A stretch of 64,000 nt of DNA from Liolophura sinensis (lineage: Eukaryota; Mollusca; Polyplacophora; Chitonida; Chitonidae), in the NCBI RefSeq assembly GCF_032854445.1, contig NW_027018011.1, positions 61,632-125,631 on the forward strand, written 5' to 3'. This document shows positions 1-11,286 of this stretch, one piece after another (within the stretch, counting starts at the first letter, position 1; the number at the start of each line of letters is the position of its first letter). Position numbers and translations under genes: made by a program. A model generated the notes under the pieces. It made no database searches and was not told the DNA's origin. It saw only the letters and a list, made by a program, of their open reading frames with translations.

Positions 1-308
1 TGGGTGAGTTAAATGGGCTTAGCCAAAAGATTTGACGTCTTCTGGGCTACAGAAAAGCACATAATTTATTGCCAAAAGTTGAATATAGTAATGAACAGTC
101 GCGATGGTACAGAGTACAGTGTAGCCGATTTCAATTAACAAAAAGACCGGGAAAAAATTCAAAAGTGGAAAAAATGTTCCAGTGTTGCTGGTAAGAGGCT
201 AATTCGACGTATTTTGTAACGAGAAATCGAATGATGCAATCCGCGTTGCTCTCCGACCAATACTTTTGGCTGTAGTGACAATTGAATGATCATTTATGTC
301 ATAATAAC
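1..308 (+). repeat. Truncated monomer at left window edge
   Basis: This is the 3' part of a monomer cut by the window edge, starting just after the near-palindromic segment (TGGGTGAGTTAAATGGG). It carries the GACCGGGAAAAAATTC variant and the CATTTATGTCATAATAAC tail that leads into the first phase point at 309. The array clearly continues to the left of the window. Confidence 0.9.
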
Positions 309-857
309 GTGCCCAGCAACGGCTCTTACTCCATGGAAACCAGGGAAATTTGCAATTTTTCAACAGCTGACGATGCCTGGCCCAATTCCGCATCTTTTGG
401 CACCTTACTGAAGTGGGTCAGTATTCAGTTGTACTTTTTACAGCAGACTGTATCAAGTACCTTGTGTTTTTCATGTACAAATGGTCTGGTTTTTCTACAC
501 GTAAATAAAGACATTGAGATTGTCTTGGACTTAGAAGTAAGACAATTGCTGGGTGAGTTAAATGCGCTTTGCCAAAAGATTTGAGGTCTTCTGGGCTACC
601 GAAGGGCACATAACTTATAGTCAAAAGTTGAATATAGTAATGACCAGTCGCGATGGTACATAGGACAGTGTACCCGATTTCAATTAACAAAAAGACCAGG
701 CAAAAATGCAAAAGTGGAAAAACTGTTCCAGTGCTGCTGGTAAGAGACTAATCCGACGTATTTTGTGACGAGAAATGGAATGGTGCAAACCGCGTTGCTC
801 TCCGACCAATACTTTTGGCTGTAGTGACAATTGAATGATCATTGATGTCATAATCAA

Positions 858-1133
858 GTGCCCAGCAACGGCTCTTACTCCATGGAAACCAGGGAAATTT
901 GCAATTTTTCAACAGCTGCCGATGCCTGGCTCAATTCCGCTTCTTTTGGCACCTTATTAATGTGGGTCTGTGGTCAGTTGTACTTTTTACAGCAGACTGT
1001 ATCAAGTACCTTGTGTTTTTTATGTACAAATGGTGTGGTTTTTCTACACGTAGATAAAGACATTGAGATTGTCTTGGACTTAGAAGTAAGACAATTGCTG
1101 GGTGAGTTAAATGGGCTTAGCCAAAAGATTTGA
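858..1133 (+). other. Recurrent 91-codon open frame (GTG start), probably not a gene
   Basis: An open frame beginning at the phase GTG (or at the internal ATG of CCATGG 24 bp later) and ending after about 91 codons occurs in most monomers. Where ATTTGACG is replaced by ATTTCAGG the stop moves and the frame becomes 103 codons; with an upstream ATG it reaches 112. Its translation starts with Pro-Ser-Asn-Gly and ends near a Leu/Asp/Glu-rich stretch, and matches no family I know. It is broken by CATGTAAATC in the 30-39 kb monomers and by frameshifts elsewhere. Recurrence here follows from recent amplification and is not evidence of coding. Confidence 0.3.
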
Positions 1134-1929
1134 CGTCTTCTGGGCTACAGAAAAGCACATAACTTATAGTCAAAAGTTGAATATAGTAATGAACAGTCGC
1201 GATGGTACAGAGTACAGTGTAGCCGATTTCAATTAACAAAAAGACCGGGAAAAAATTCAAAAGTGGAAAAAATGTTCCAGTGTTGCTGGTAATAGGCTAA
1301 TTCGACGTATTTTGTAACGAGAAATCGAATGATGCAATCCGCGTTGCTCTCCGACCAATACTTTTGGCTGTAGTGACAATTGAATAATCATTTATGTCAT
1401 AATAACGTGCCCAGCAACGGCTCTTACTTCATGGAAACCAGGGAAATTTGCAATTTTTCAACAGCTGACGATGCCTGGCCCAATTCCGCTTCTTTTGGCA
1501 CCTTACTGAAGTGAGTCAGTGTTCAGTTGTACTTTTTACAGCAGACTGTATCAAGTACCTTGTGTTTTTCATGTACAAATGGTCTGGTTTTTCTACACGT
1601 AAATAAAGACATTGAGATTGTCTTGGACTTAGACGTAAGACAATTGCTGGGTGAGTTAAATGCGCTTCGCCAAAAGCTTTGAGGTCTTCTGGGCTACCGA
1701 AGGGCACATAACTTATGGTCAAAAGTTGAATATAGTAATGACAGGTCGCGATGGTACATTGTACAGTGTAGCCGATTTCAATTAACAAAAAGACCAGGCA
1801 AAAATGCAAAAGTGGAAAAACTGTTCCAGTGTTGCTGGTAAGAGGCTAATCCGACGTATTTTGTGACGAGAAATCGAATGGTGGAAACCGCGTTGCTCTC
1901 CGACCAATGCTTTTGGCTGTAGCGACAAT

Positions 1930-1943
1930 TCAATGATCATTGA
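1930..1943. repeat. 14-bp palindrome TCAATGATCATTGA at monomer junctions
   Basis: Just upstream of the phase point each monomer has a TGATCA-centred palindrome. Where the preceding base triplet is TTC and the following one GATG, as here, it reaches 14 bp. In the more common TTGAATGATCATT form it is 10 bp. The site is lost in a few monomers (for example AATAATCATT at 1384-1393, ATTATCATTG near 25,550, ATTACCATTG in the 4-mer block). A role as a protein-binding site is possible but nothing in the sequence proves it. Confidence 0.7.
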
Positions 1944-2504
1944 TGCCATAATCACGTGCCCAGCAACGGCTCTTACTCCATGGAAACCAGGGAAATTTGC
2001 AATTTTTCAACAGCTGCCAATGCCTGGCCCAATTCCGCTTCTTTTGGCACATTATTAATGTGGGTCTGTGGTCAGTTGTACTTTTTACAGCAGACTGTAT
2101 CAAGTACCTTGTGTTTTTTATGTACAAAAGGTCTGGTTTTTCTACACGTAGATAAAGACATTGAGATTGTCTTCGACTTAGAAGTAAGACATCTGCTGGG
2201 TGAGTTAAATGGGCTTAGCCCAACGATTTGACGTCTTCTGGTCTACCGAAGGGCACATAACTTATAGTCAAAAGTTGAATATAGTAATGACCAGTCGCGA
2301 TGGTACATAGGACAGTGTAGCCGATTTCAATTAACAAAAAGACCAGGCAAAAATGCAAAAGTGGAAAAACTGTTCCAGTGTTGCTGGTAAGAGGCTAATC
2401 CGACGTATTTTGTGACGAGAAATCGAATGGTGGAAACCGCGTTACTCTCCGACCAATGCTTTTGGCTGTAGCGACAATTCAATGATCATTAATGCCATAA
2501 TCAC

Positions 2505-3053
2505 GTGCCCAGCAACGGCTCTTACTCCATGGAAACCAGGGAAATTTGCAATTTTTCAACAGCTGCCGATGCCTGGCCCAATTCCGCATCTTTTGGCACC
2601 TTATTAATGTGGGTCTGTGGTCAGTTGTACTTTTTACAGCAGACTGTATCAAGTACCTTGTGTTTTTTATGTACAAATGGTGTGGTTTTTCTACACGTAG
2701 ATAAAGACATTGAGATTGTCTTGGACTTAGAAGTAAGACAATTGCTGGGTGAGTTAAATGGGCTGAGCCAAAAGATTTGACGTCTTCTGGGCTACAGAAA
2801 AGCACATAACTTATAGTCAAAAGTTGAATATAGTAATGAACAGTCGCGATGGTACATAGTACAGTGTAGCCGATTTCAATTAACAAAAAGACCGGGAAAA
2901 AATTCAAAAGTGGAAAAAATGTTCCAGTGTTGCTGGTAAGAGGCTAATTCGACGTATTTTGTAACGAGAAATCGAATGATGCAATCCGCGTTGCTCTCCG
3001 ACCAATACTTTTGGCTGTAGTGACAATTGAATGATCATTTATGTCATAATAAC
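2505..3053 (+). repeat. Reference monomer (monomer 5) with landmarks
   Basis: This is a typical full unit, given as a map of the landmarks found in nearly every copy. CCATGG lies at 2527-2532 and CAGCTG at 2560-2565. A 28-bp near-palindrome lies at 2715-2742. GGGCTGAGCC lies at 2760-2769; many other copies have the odd palindrome GGGCTTAGCCC or GGGCTGAGCCC here. The palindrome AATGATCATT, containing TGATCA, lies at 3030-3039 near the 3' end. The unit length, 549, is 3 x 183, so reading frames carry over from one monomer to the next. No sub-repeat inside the monomer was evident by eye. Confidence 0.85.
2715..2742. repeat. 28-bp near-palindrome, present in nearly every monomer
   Basis: The arms ATTGTCTT (2715-2722) and AAGACAAT (2735-2742) are exact reverse complements. 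Between them the 12 bases read GG, ACTT, AG, AAGT, so a second inner pair of arms (ACTT and AAGT) is also complementary. A single strand could fold into a hairpin of 8 pairs, a GG bulge and about 3-4 inner pairs. The bulge varies between monomer classes (GG, CG, GC) while the outer arms are mostly kept. Exceptions are AAGACATC or AAGACATT (for example near 2,190 and 38,440) and AAGGCAAT (57-64 kb), where a G faces T. Whether it folds in the cell is unknown. Confidence 0.8.
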
Positions 3054-6000
3054 GTGCCCAGCAACGGCTCTTACTTCATGGAAACCAGGGAAATTTGCAA
3101 TTTTTCAACAGCTGCCGATGCCTGGCCCAATTCCGCATCTTTTGGCAGCTTACTGAAGTGGGTCAGTATTCAGTTGTACTTTTTACAGCAGACTGTATCA
3201 AGTACCTTGTGTTTTTCATGTACAAATGGTCTGGTTTTTCTACACGTAAATAAAGACATTGAGATTGTCTTGGACTTAGAAGTAAGACAATTGCTGGGTG
3301 AGTTAAATGCGCTTCGCCAAAAGATTTGAGGTCTGCTGGGCTACCGAAGGGCACATAACTTATAGTCAAAAGTTGAATATAGTAATGACCAGTCGCGATG
3401 GTACATAGTACAGTGTAGCCGATTTCAATTAACAAAAAGACCAGGCAAAAATGCAAAAGTGGAAAAACTGTTCCAGTGTTGCTGGTAAGAGGCTATTCCG
3501 ACGTATTTTGTGACGAGAAATCGAATGGTGCAAACCGCGTTGCTCTCCGATCAATGCTTTTGGCTGTAGCGACAATTGAATGATCATTGATGTCATAATC
3601 ACGTGCCCAGCAACGGCTCTTACTCCATGGAAACCAGGGAAATTTGCAATTTTTCAACAGCTGCCGATGCCTGGCCCAATTCCGCTTCTTTTGGCAACTT
3701 ATTAATGTGGATCTGTGGTCAGTTGTACTTTTTACAGCAGACTGTATCAAGTACCTCGTGTTTTTTATGTACAAATGGTGTGGTTTTTCTACACGTAGAT
3801 AAAGACATTGAGATTGTCTTGGACTTAGAAGTAAGACAATTGCTGGGTGAGTTAAATGGGCTTAGCCCAAAGATTTGACGTCTTCTGGTATACCGAAGGG
3901 CACATAACTTATAGTCAAAAGTTGAATATAGTAATGACCAGTCGCGATGGTACATAGGACAGTGTAGCCGATTTCAATTAACAAAAAGACCAGGCAAAAT
4001 GCAAAATTGGAATAACTGTTCCAGTGCTGCTGGTAAGAGGATAATCCGACGTATTTTGTGACGAGAAATCGAATGGTGCAAACCGCGTTGCTCTCCGACC
4101 AATACTTTTGGCTGTAGCGACAATTGAATGATCATTGATGTCATAATCAAGTGCCCAGCAACGGCTCTTACTCCATGGAAACCAGGGAAATTTGCAATTT
4201 TTCAACAGTTGCCGATGCCTGGCTCAATTCCGCTTCTTTTGGCACCTTATTAATGTGGGTCTGTGGTCAGTTGTACTTTTTACAGCAGACTGTATCAAGT
4301 ACCTTGTGTTTTTTTATGTACAAAAGGTCTGGTTTTTCTACACGTAGATAAAGACATTGAGATTGTCTTGGACTTAGAAGTAAGACAATTGCTGGGTGAG
4401 TTAAATGGGCTTAGCCAAAAGATTTGAGGTCTTCTGGGCTACAGAAAAGCACATAACTTATAGTCAAAAGTTGAATATAGTAATGACCAGTCGCGATGGT
4501 ACATAGGAGAGTGTAGCCGATTTCAATTAACAAAAAGACCAGGCAAAAATGCAAAAGTGGAAAAACTGTTCCAGTGCTGCTGGTAAGAGGCTAATCCGAC
4601 GTATTTTGTGACGAGAAATGGAATGATGCAATCCGCGTTGCTCTCCGACCAATACTTTTGGCTGTAGTGACAATTGAATGATCATTTATGTCATAATAAC
4701 GTGCCCAGCAACGGCTCTTACTCCATGGAAACCAGGAAAATTTGCAATTTTTCAACAGCTGCCGATGCCTGGCACAATTCCGCATCTTTTGGCACCTTAT
4801 TAATGTGGGCTGTGGTCAGTTGTACTTTTTACAGCAGACTGTATCAAGTACCTTCTGATTTTTATGTTCAAAAGGTGTGGTTTTTCTACACGTAAATAAA
4901 GACATTGCGATTGTCTTGGACTTAGAAGTAAGACAATTGCTGGGTGAGTTAAATTGGCTTGGCCCAAAGATTTGACGTTTTCTGGGCTACCGAAGGGCAC
5001 ATAACTTATAGTCAAAAGTTGAATATAGTAATGACCAGTCCCGATGTTACATAGGACAGTGTAGCCGATTTCAATTAACAAAAAGACCAGGTAAAAATGC
5101 AAAAGTGGAAAAACTGTTCCAGTGCTGCTGGTAAGAGGATAATCCCACGTATTTTGTGACGAGAAATCGAATGGTGCAAACCGTGTTGCTCTCCGACCAA
5201 TACTTTTGGCTGTAGCGACAATTGAATGATCATTGATGTCATAACCACGTACCCAGCAACGGCTCTTACTCCATGGAAACCAGGGATATTTGCAATTTTT
5301 CAACAGTTGCCGATGCCTGGCTCAATTCCGCATCTTTTGGCACCTTATTAATGTGGTTCTGTGGTCAGTTGTACTTTTTACAGCAGACTGTATCAAGTAC
5401 CTTGTGTTTTTTATGTACAAAAGGTGTGGTTTTTCTACACGTAGATAAAGACATTGAGATCGTCTTGGACTTAGAAGTAAGACAATTGCTGGGTGAGTTA
5501 AATGGGCTTAGCCGAAAGATTTGACGTCTTCTGGGCTACAGAAAAGCACATAACTTATAGTCAAAAGTTGAATATAGTAATGACCAGTCGCGATGGTACA
5601 GAGTACAGTGTAGCCGATTTCAATTAACAAAAAGACCGGGAAAAAATTCAAAAGTGGAAAAAATGTTCCAGTGTTGCTGGTAAGAGGCTAATTCGACGTA
5701 TTTTGTAACGAGAAATCGAATGATGCAATCCGCGTTGCTCTCCGACCAATACTTTTGGCTGTAGTGACAATTGAATGATCATTTATGTCATAATAACGTG
5801 CCCAGCAACGGCTCTTACTCCATGGAAACCAGGGAAATTTGCAATTTTTCAATAGCTGCCGATGCCTGGCCCAATTCCGCTTCTTTTGGCACCTTACTGA
5901 AGTGGGTCAGTGTTCAGTTGTACTTTTTACAGCAGACTGTATCAAGTACCTTGTGTTTTTCATGTACAAATGGTCTGGTTTTTCTACACGTAAATAAAGA

Positions 6001-7444
6001 CATTGAGATTGTCTTGGACTTAGAAATAAGACAATTGCTGGGTGAGTTAAATGCGCTTCGCCAAAAGATTTGAGGTCTTCTGGGCTACCGAAGGGCACAT
6101 AACTTATAGTCAAAAGTTGAATATAGTAATGACCAGTCGCGATGGTACATAGTACGGTGTAGCCGATTTCAATTAACAAAAAGACCAGGCAAAAATGCAA
6201 AAGTGGAAAAACTGTTCCAGTGTTGCTGGTAAGAGGCTAATCCGACGTATTTTGTGACGAGAAATCGAATGGTGCAAACCGCGTTGCTCTCCGACCAATG
6301 CTTTTGGCTGTAGCGACAATTGAATGATCATTGATGCCATCATCACGTGCCCAGCAACGGCTCTTACTCCATGGAAACCAGGGAAATTTGCAATTTTTCA
6401 ACAGCTGCCGATGCCTGGCCCAATTCCGCTTCTTTTGGCACCTTATTAATGTGGGTCTGTGGTCAGATGTACTTTTTACAGCAGACTGTATCAAGTACCT
6501 TGTGTTTTTTATGTACAAAAGGTCTGGTTTTTCTACACGTAGATAAAGACATTGAGATTGTCTTGGACTTAGAAGTAAGACAATTGCTGGGTGAGTTAAA
6601 TGGGCTTAGCCAAAAGATTTGACGTCTTCTGGGCTTTAGAAAAGCACATAACTTATAGTCAAAAGTTGAATATAGTAATGACCAGTCGCGATGGTACACA
6701 GTACAGTGTAGCCGATTTCAATTAACAAAAACACCGGGAAAAGATTCAAAAGTGGAAAAAATGTTCCAGTGTTGCTGGTAATAGGCTAATCCGACGTATT
6801 TTGGAACGAGAAATCGAATGATGCAATCCGCGTTGCTCTCCGACCAATACTTTTGGCTGTAGTGACAATTGAATGATCATTTATGTCATAATAACGTGCC
6901 CAGCAACGGCTCTTACTCCATGGAAACCAGGAAAATTTGCAATTTTTCAACAGCTGCCGATGCCTGGCACAATTCCGCATCTTTTGGCACCTTATTAATG
7001 TGGGTCTGTGGTCAGTTGTACTTTTTACAGCAGACTGTATCAAGTACCTTGTGTTTTTTATGTACAAATGGTCTGGTTTTTCTACACGTAGATAAAGGCA
7101 TTGAGATTGTCTTGGACTTAGACGTAAGACAATTGCTGGGTGAGTTAAATGCGCTTCGCCAAAAGCTTTGAGGTATTCTGGGCTACCGAAGGGCACATAA
7201 CTTATAGTCAAAAGTTGAATTTAGTAATGACAGGTCGCGATGGTACATTGTACAGTGTACCCGATTTCAATTAACAAAAAGACCAGGCAAAAATGCAAAA
7301 GTGGAAAAACTGTTCCAGTGTTGCTGGTAAGAGGCTAATCCGACGTATTTTGTGACGAGAAATCGAATGGTGGAAACCGCGTTGCTCTCCGACCAATGCT
7401 TTTGGCTGTAGCGACAATTCAATGATCATTGATGCCATAATCAC

Positions 7445-10400
7445 GTGCCCAGCAACGGCTCTTACTCCATGGAAACCAGGGAAATTTGCAATTTTTCAAC
7501 AGCTGCCGATGCCTGGCCCAATTCCGCATCTTTTGGCACCTTATTAATGTGGGTCTGTGGTCAGTTGTACTTTTTACAGCAGACTGTATCAAGTACCTTG
7601 TGTTTTTTATGTACAAATGGTCTGGTTTTTCTACACGTAGATAAAGACATTGAGATTGTCTTCGACTTAGAAGTAAGACATCTGCTGGGTGAGTTAAATG
7701 GGCTTAGCCCAACGATTTGACGTCTTCTGGTCTACCGAAGGGCACATAACTTATAGTCAAAAGTTGAATATAGTAATGACCAATCGCGATGGTACATAGG
7801 ACAGTGTAGCCGATTTCAATTAACAAAAAGACCAGGCAAAAATGCAAAAGTGGAAAAACTGTTCCAGTGTTGCTGGTAAGAGGCTAATCCGACGTATTTT
7901 GTGACGAGAAATCGAATGGTGGAAACCGCGTTGCTCTCCGACCAATGCTTTTGGCTGTAGCGACAATTCAATGATCATTGATGCCATAATCACGTGCCCA
8001 GCAACGGCTCTTACTCCATGGAAACCAGGGAAATTTGCAATTTTTCAACAGCTGCCGATGCCTGGCCCAATTCCGCATCTTTTGGCACCTTATTAATGTG
8101 GGTCTGTGGTCAGTTGTACTTTTTACAGCAGACTGTATCAAGTACCTTGTGTTTTTTATGTACAAATGGTGTGGTTTTTCTACACGTAGATAAAGACATT
8201 GAGATTGTCTTGGACTTAGAAGTAAGACAATTGCTGGGTGAGTTAAATGGGCTTAGCCAAAAGATTTGACGTCTTCTGGGCTACAGAAAAGCACATAACT
8301 TATAGTCAAAAGTTGAATATAGTAATGAACAGTCGCGATGGTACATAGTACAGTGTAGCCGATTTCAATTAACAAAAAGACCGGGAAAAAATTCAAAAGT
8401 GGAAAAAATGTTCCAGTGTTGCTGGTAAGAGGCTAATTCGACGTATTTTGTAACGAGAAATCGAATGATGCAATCCGCGTTGCTCTCCGACCAATACTTT
8501 TGGCTGTAGTGACAATTGAATGATCATTTATGTCATAATAACGTGCCCAGCAACGGCTCTTACTTCATGGAAACCAGGGAAATTTGCAATTTTTCAACAG
8601 CTGCCGATGCCTGGCCCAATTCCGCATCTTTTGGCAGCTTACTGAAGTGGGTCAGTATTCAGTTGTACTTTTTACAGCAGACTGTATCAAGTACCTTGTG
8701 TTTTTCATGTACAAATGGTCTGGTTTTTCTACACGTAAATAAAGACATTGAGATTGTCTTGGACTTAGAAGTAAGACAATTGCTGGGTGAGTTAAATGCG
8801 CTTCGCCAAAAGATTTGAGGTCTGCTGGGCTACCGAAGGGCACATAACTTATAGTCAAAAGTTGAATATAGTAATGACCAGTCGCGATGGTACATAGTAC
8901 AGTGTAGCCGATTTCAATTAACAAAAAGACCAGGCAAAAATGCAAAAGTGGAAAAACTGTTCCAGTGTTGCTGGTAAGAGGCTATTCCGACGTATTTTGT
9001 GACGAGAAATCGAATGGTGCAAACCGCGTTGCTCTCCGATCAATGCTTTTGGCTGTAGCGACAATTGAATGATCATTGATGTCATAATCACGTGCCCAGC
9101 AACGGCTCTTACTCCATGGAAACCAGGGAAATTTGCAATTTTTCAACAGCTGCCGATGCCTGGCTCAATTCCGCTTCTTTTGGCACCTTATTAATGTGGA
9201 TCTGTGGTCAGTTGCACTTTTTACAGCAGACTGTATCAAGTACCTCGTGTTTTTTATGTGCAAATGGTGTGGTTTTTCTACACGTAGATAAAGACATTGA
9301 GATTGTCTTGGACTTAGAAGTAAGACAATTGCTGGGTGAGTTAAATGGGCTTAGCCCAAAGATTTGACGTCTTCTGGTATACCGAAGGGCACATAACTTA
9401 TAGTCAAAAGTTGAATATAGTAATGACCAGTCGCGATGGTACACAGTACAGTATAGCCGATTTCAATTAACAAAAAGACCAGGCAAAATGCAAAATTGGA
9501 ATAACTGTTCCAGTGCTGCTGGTAAGAGGATAATCCGACGTATTTTGTGACGAGAAATCGAATGGTGCAAACCGCGTTGCTCTCCGACCAATACTTTTGG
9601 CTGTAGCGACAATTGAATGATCATTGATGTCATAATCAAGTGCCCAGCAACGGCTCTTACTCCATGGAAACCAGGGAAATTTGCAATTTTTCAACAGTTG
9701 CCGATGCCTGGCTCAATTCCGCTTCTTTTGGCACCTTATTAATGTGGGTCTGTGGTCAGTTGTACTTTTTACAGCAGACTGTATCAAGTACCTTGTGTTT
9801 TTTATGTACAAAAGGTCTGGTTTTTCTACACGTAGATAAAGACATTGAGATTGTCTTGGACTTAGAAGTAAGACAATTGCTGGGTGAGTTAAATGGGCTT
9901 AGCCAAAAGATTTGACGTCTTCTGGGCTACAGAAAAGCACATAACTTATAGTCAAAAGTTGAATATAGTAATGACCAGTCGCGATGGTACATAGGAGAGT
10001 GTAGCCGATTTCAATTAACAAAAAGACCAGGCAAAAATGCAAAAGTGGAAAAACTGTTCCAGTGTTGCTGGTAAGAGGCTAATCCGACGTATTTTGTGAC
10101 GATAAATCGAATGGTGCAAACCGCGTTGCTCTCCGACCAATGCTTTTGGCTGTAGCGACAATTGAATGATCATTGATGCCATCATCACGTGCCCAGCAAC
10201 GGCTCTTACTCCATGGAAACCAGGGAAATTTGCAATTTTTCAACAGCTGCCGATGCCTGGCCCAATTCCGCTTCTTTTGGCACCTTATTAATGTGGGTCT
10301 GTGGTCAGATGTACTTTTTACAGCAGACTGTATCAAGTACCTTGTGTTTTTTATGTACAAAAGGTCTGGTTTTTCTACACGTAGATAAAGACATTGAGAT

Positions 10401-11286
10401 TGTCTTGGACTTAGAAGTAAGACAATTGCTGGGTGAGTTAAATGGGCTTAGCCAAAAGATTTGACGTCTTCTGGGCTTTAGAAAAGCACATAACTTATAG
10501 TCAAAAGTTGAATATAGTAATGACCAGTCGCGATGGTACACAGTACAGTGTAGCCGATTTCAATTAACAAAAAGACCGGGAAAAGATTCAAAAGTGGAAA
10601 AAATGTTCCAGTGTTGCTGGTAATAGGATAATCCGACGTATTTTGGAACGAGAAATCGAATAATGCAATCCGCGTTGCTCTCCGACCAATACTTTTGGCT
10701 GTAGTGACAATTGAATGATCATTTATGTCATAATAACGTGCCCAGCAACGGCTCTTACTCCATGGAAACCAGGAAAATTTGCAATTTTTCAACAGCAGCC
10801 GATGCCTGGCACAATTCCGCTTCTTTTGGCACCTTATTAATGTGGGTCTGTGGTCAGTTGTACTTTTTACAGCAGACTGTATCAAGTACCTTGTGTTTTT
10901 TATGTACAAATGGTCTGGTTTTTCTACACGTAGATAAAGGCATTGAGATTGTCTTGGACTTAGATGTAAGACAATTGCTGGGTGAGTTAAATGCGCTTCG
11001 CCAAAAGCTTTGAGGTCTTCTGGGCTACCGAAGGGTACATAACTTATAGTCAAAAGTTGAATATAGTAATGACAGGTCGCGATGGTACATTGTACAGTGT
11101 ACCCGATTTCAATTAACAAAAAGACCAGGCAAAAATGCAAAAGTGGAAAAACTGTTCCAGTGTTGCTGGTAAGAGGCTAATCCGACGTATTTTGTGACGA
11201 GAAATCGAATGGTGGAAACCGCGTTGCTCTCCGACCAATGCTTTTGGCTGTAGCGACAATTCAATGATCATTGATGCCATAATCAC
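7445..11286 (+). repeat. 10-mer HOR, copy 2, lacking three monomers
   Basis: Phase points are 7445, 7994, 8543, 9092, 9640, 10189 and 10738. Monomers 14-18 match monomers 4-8 at an offset of 5,489 bp. Monomers 19-20 match monomers 12-13 at an offset of 3,842 bp. The counterparts of monomers 9, 10 and 11 are absent. The join lies between about 9,998 (a TAGGAGAG variant still matching monomer 8) and about 10,063 (CCAGTGTTGCTGG, matching the lead-in to monomer 12). The deletion is a whole number of monomers, as expected for unequal exchange in register. Confidence 0.8.

Larger units (their letters stand above)
309..1955 (+). repeat. Monomers 1-3, end of an earlier HOR copy
   Basis: Phase points are 309, 858 and 1407. 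Monomer 1 is of the sub-type with ACTGAAGTGGGTCAGT in the middle and TTTTTCATGTAC. Monomer 2 is the ATTAATGTGGGTCTGTGG sub-type. Monomer 3 begins as the first sub-type but ends like monomers 13 and 20 (GACGTAAGAC, then GCTTTGAGG and GACAGGTCGCG). It is therefore chimeric, with the switch between about 1,600 and 1,632. Monomer 3 also lacks the usual TGATCA in the preceding junction (AATAATCATT at 1384-1393). Confidence 0.8.
1956..7444 (+). repeat. 10-mer HOR, copy 1 (complete, monomers 4-13)
   Basis: Phase points are 1956, 2505, 3054, 3603, 4151, 4701, 5249, 5798, 6347 and 6896. Each monomer has recognisable diagnostic changes. Monomer 4 has AAGACATCTGCTGG, 6 has TTACTTCATGG and GGCAGCTTACTG, and 7 has ATGTGGATCTGTGG with ACCTCGTG. 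Monomer 8 has ACAGTTGCCG, 9 has a one-base loss at ATGTGGGCTGTGG, and 10 has GGGATATTTGC and GTACCCAGC. Monomer 11 has TTAGAAATAAG, 12 has GTCAGATGTAC, and 13 has AAAGGCATTG and GACGTAAGAC. The same monomers reappear in the same order in the next two copies, with gaps, so this order is taken as the parent unit of about 5,489 bp. Confidence 0.85.

Noticed and set aside
2521-2545. CENP-B box-like sequence around CATGGAAACCAGGGA
   Set aside because: It shares TGGAAAC and GGGA with the mammalian box, but the essential TTCG and CGGG elements are missing and the spacing is off by two bases. Other CGAA and CCGGG occurrences in the monomer do not complete the motif on either strand.
2760-2790. CRE-like sites (TTGACGTCTT, TGATGTCA) as promoter elements
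   Set aside because: Each differs from the consensus by one base and recurs only because the monomer recurs. ATTTGACG is replaced by ATTTCAGG in many monomers. There is no core promoter context.
9700-9730. RNA polymerase III B-box-like GGCTCAATTCC (tRNA-derived SINE origin)
   Set aside because: It matches about 9 of 11 positions in some monomers, but no A box lies at a suitable distance upstream, there is no poly-A tail or target duplication, and the site varies between sub-types.
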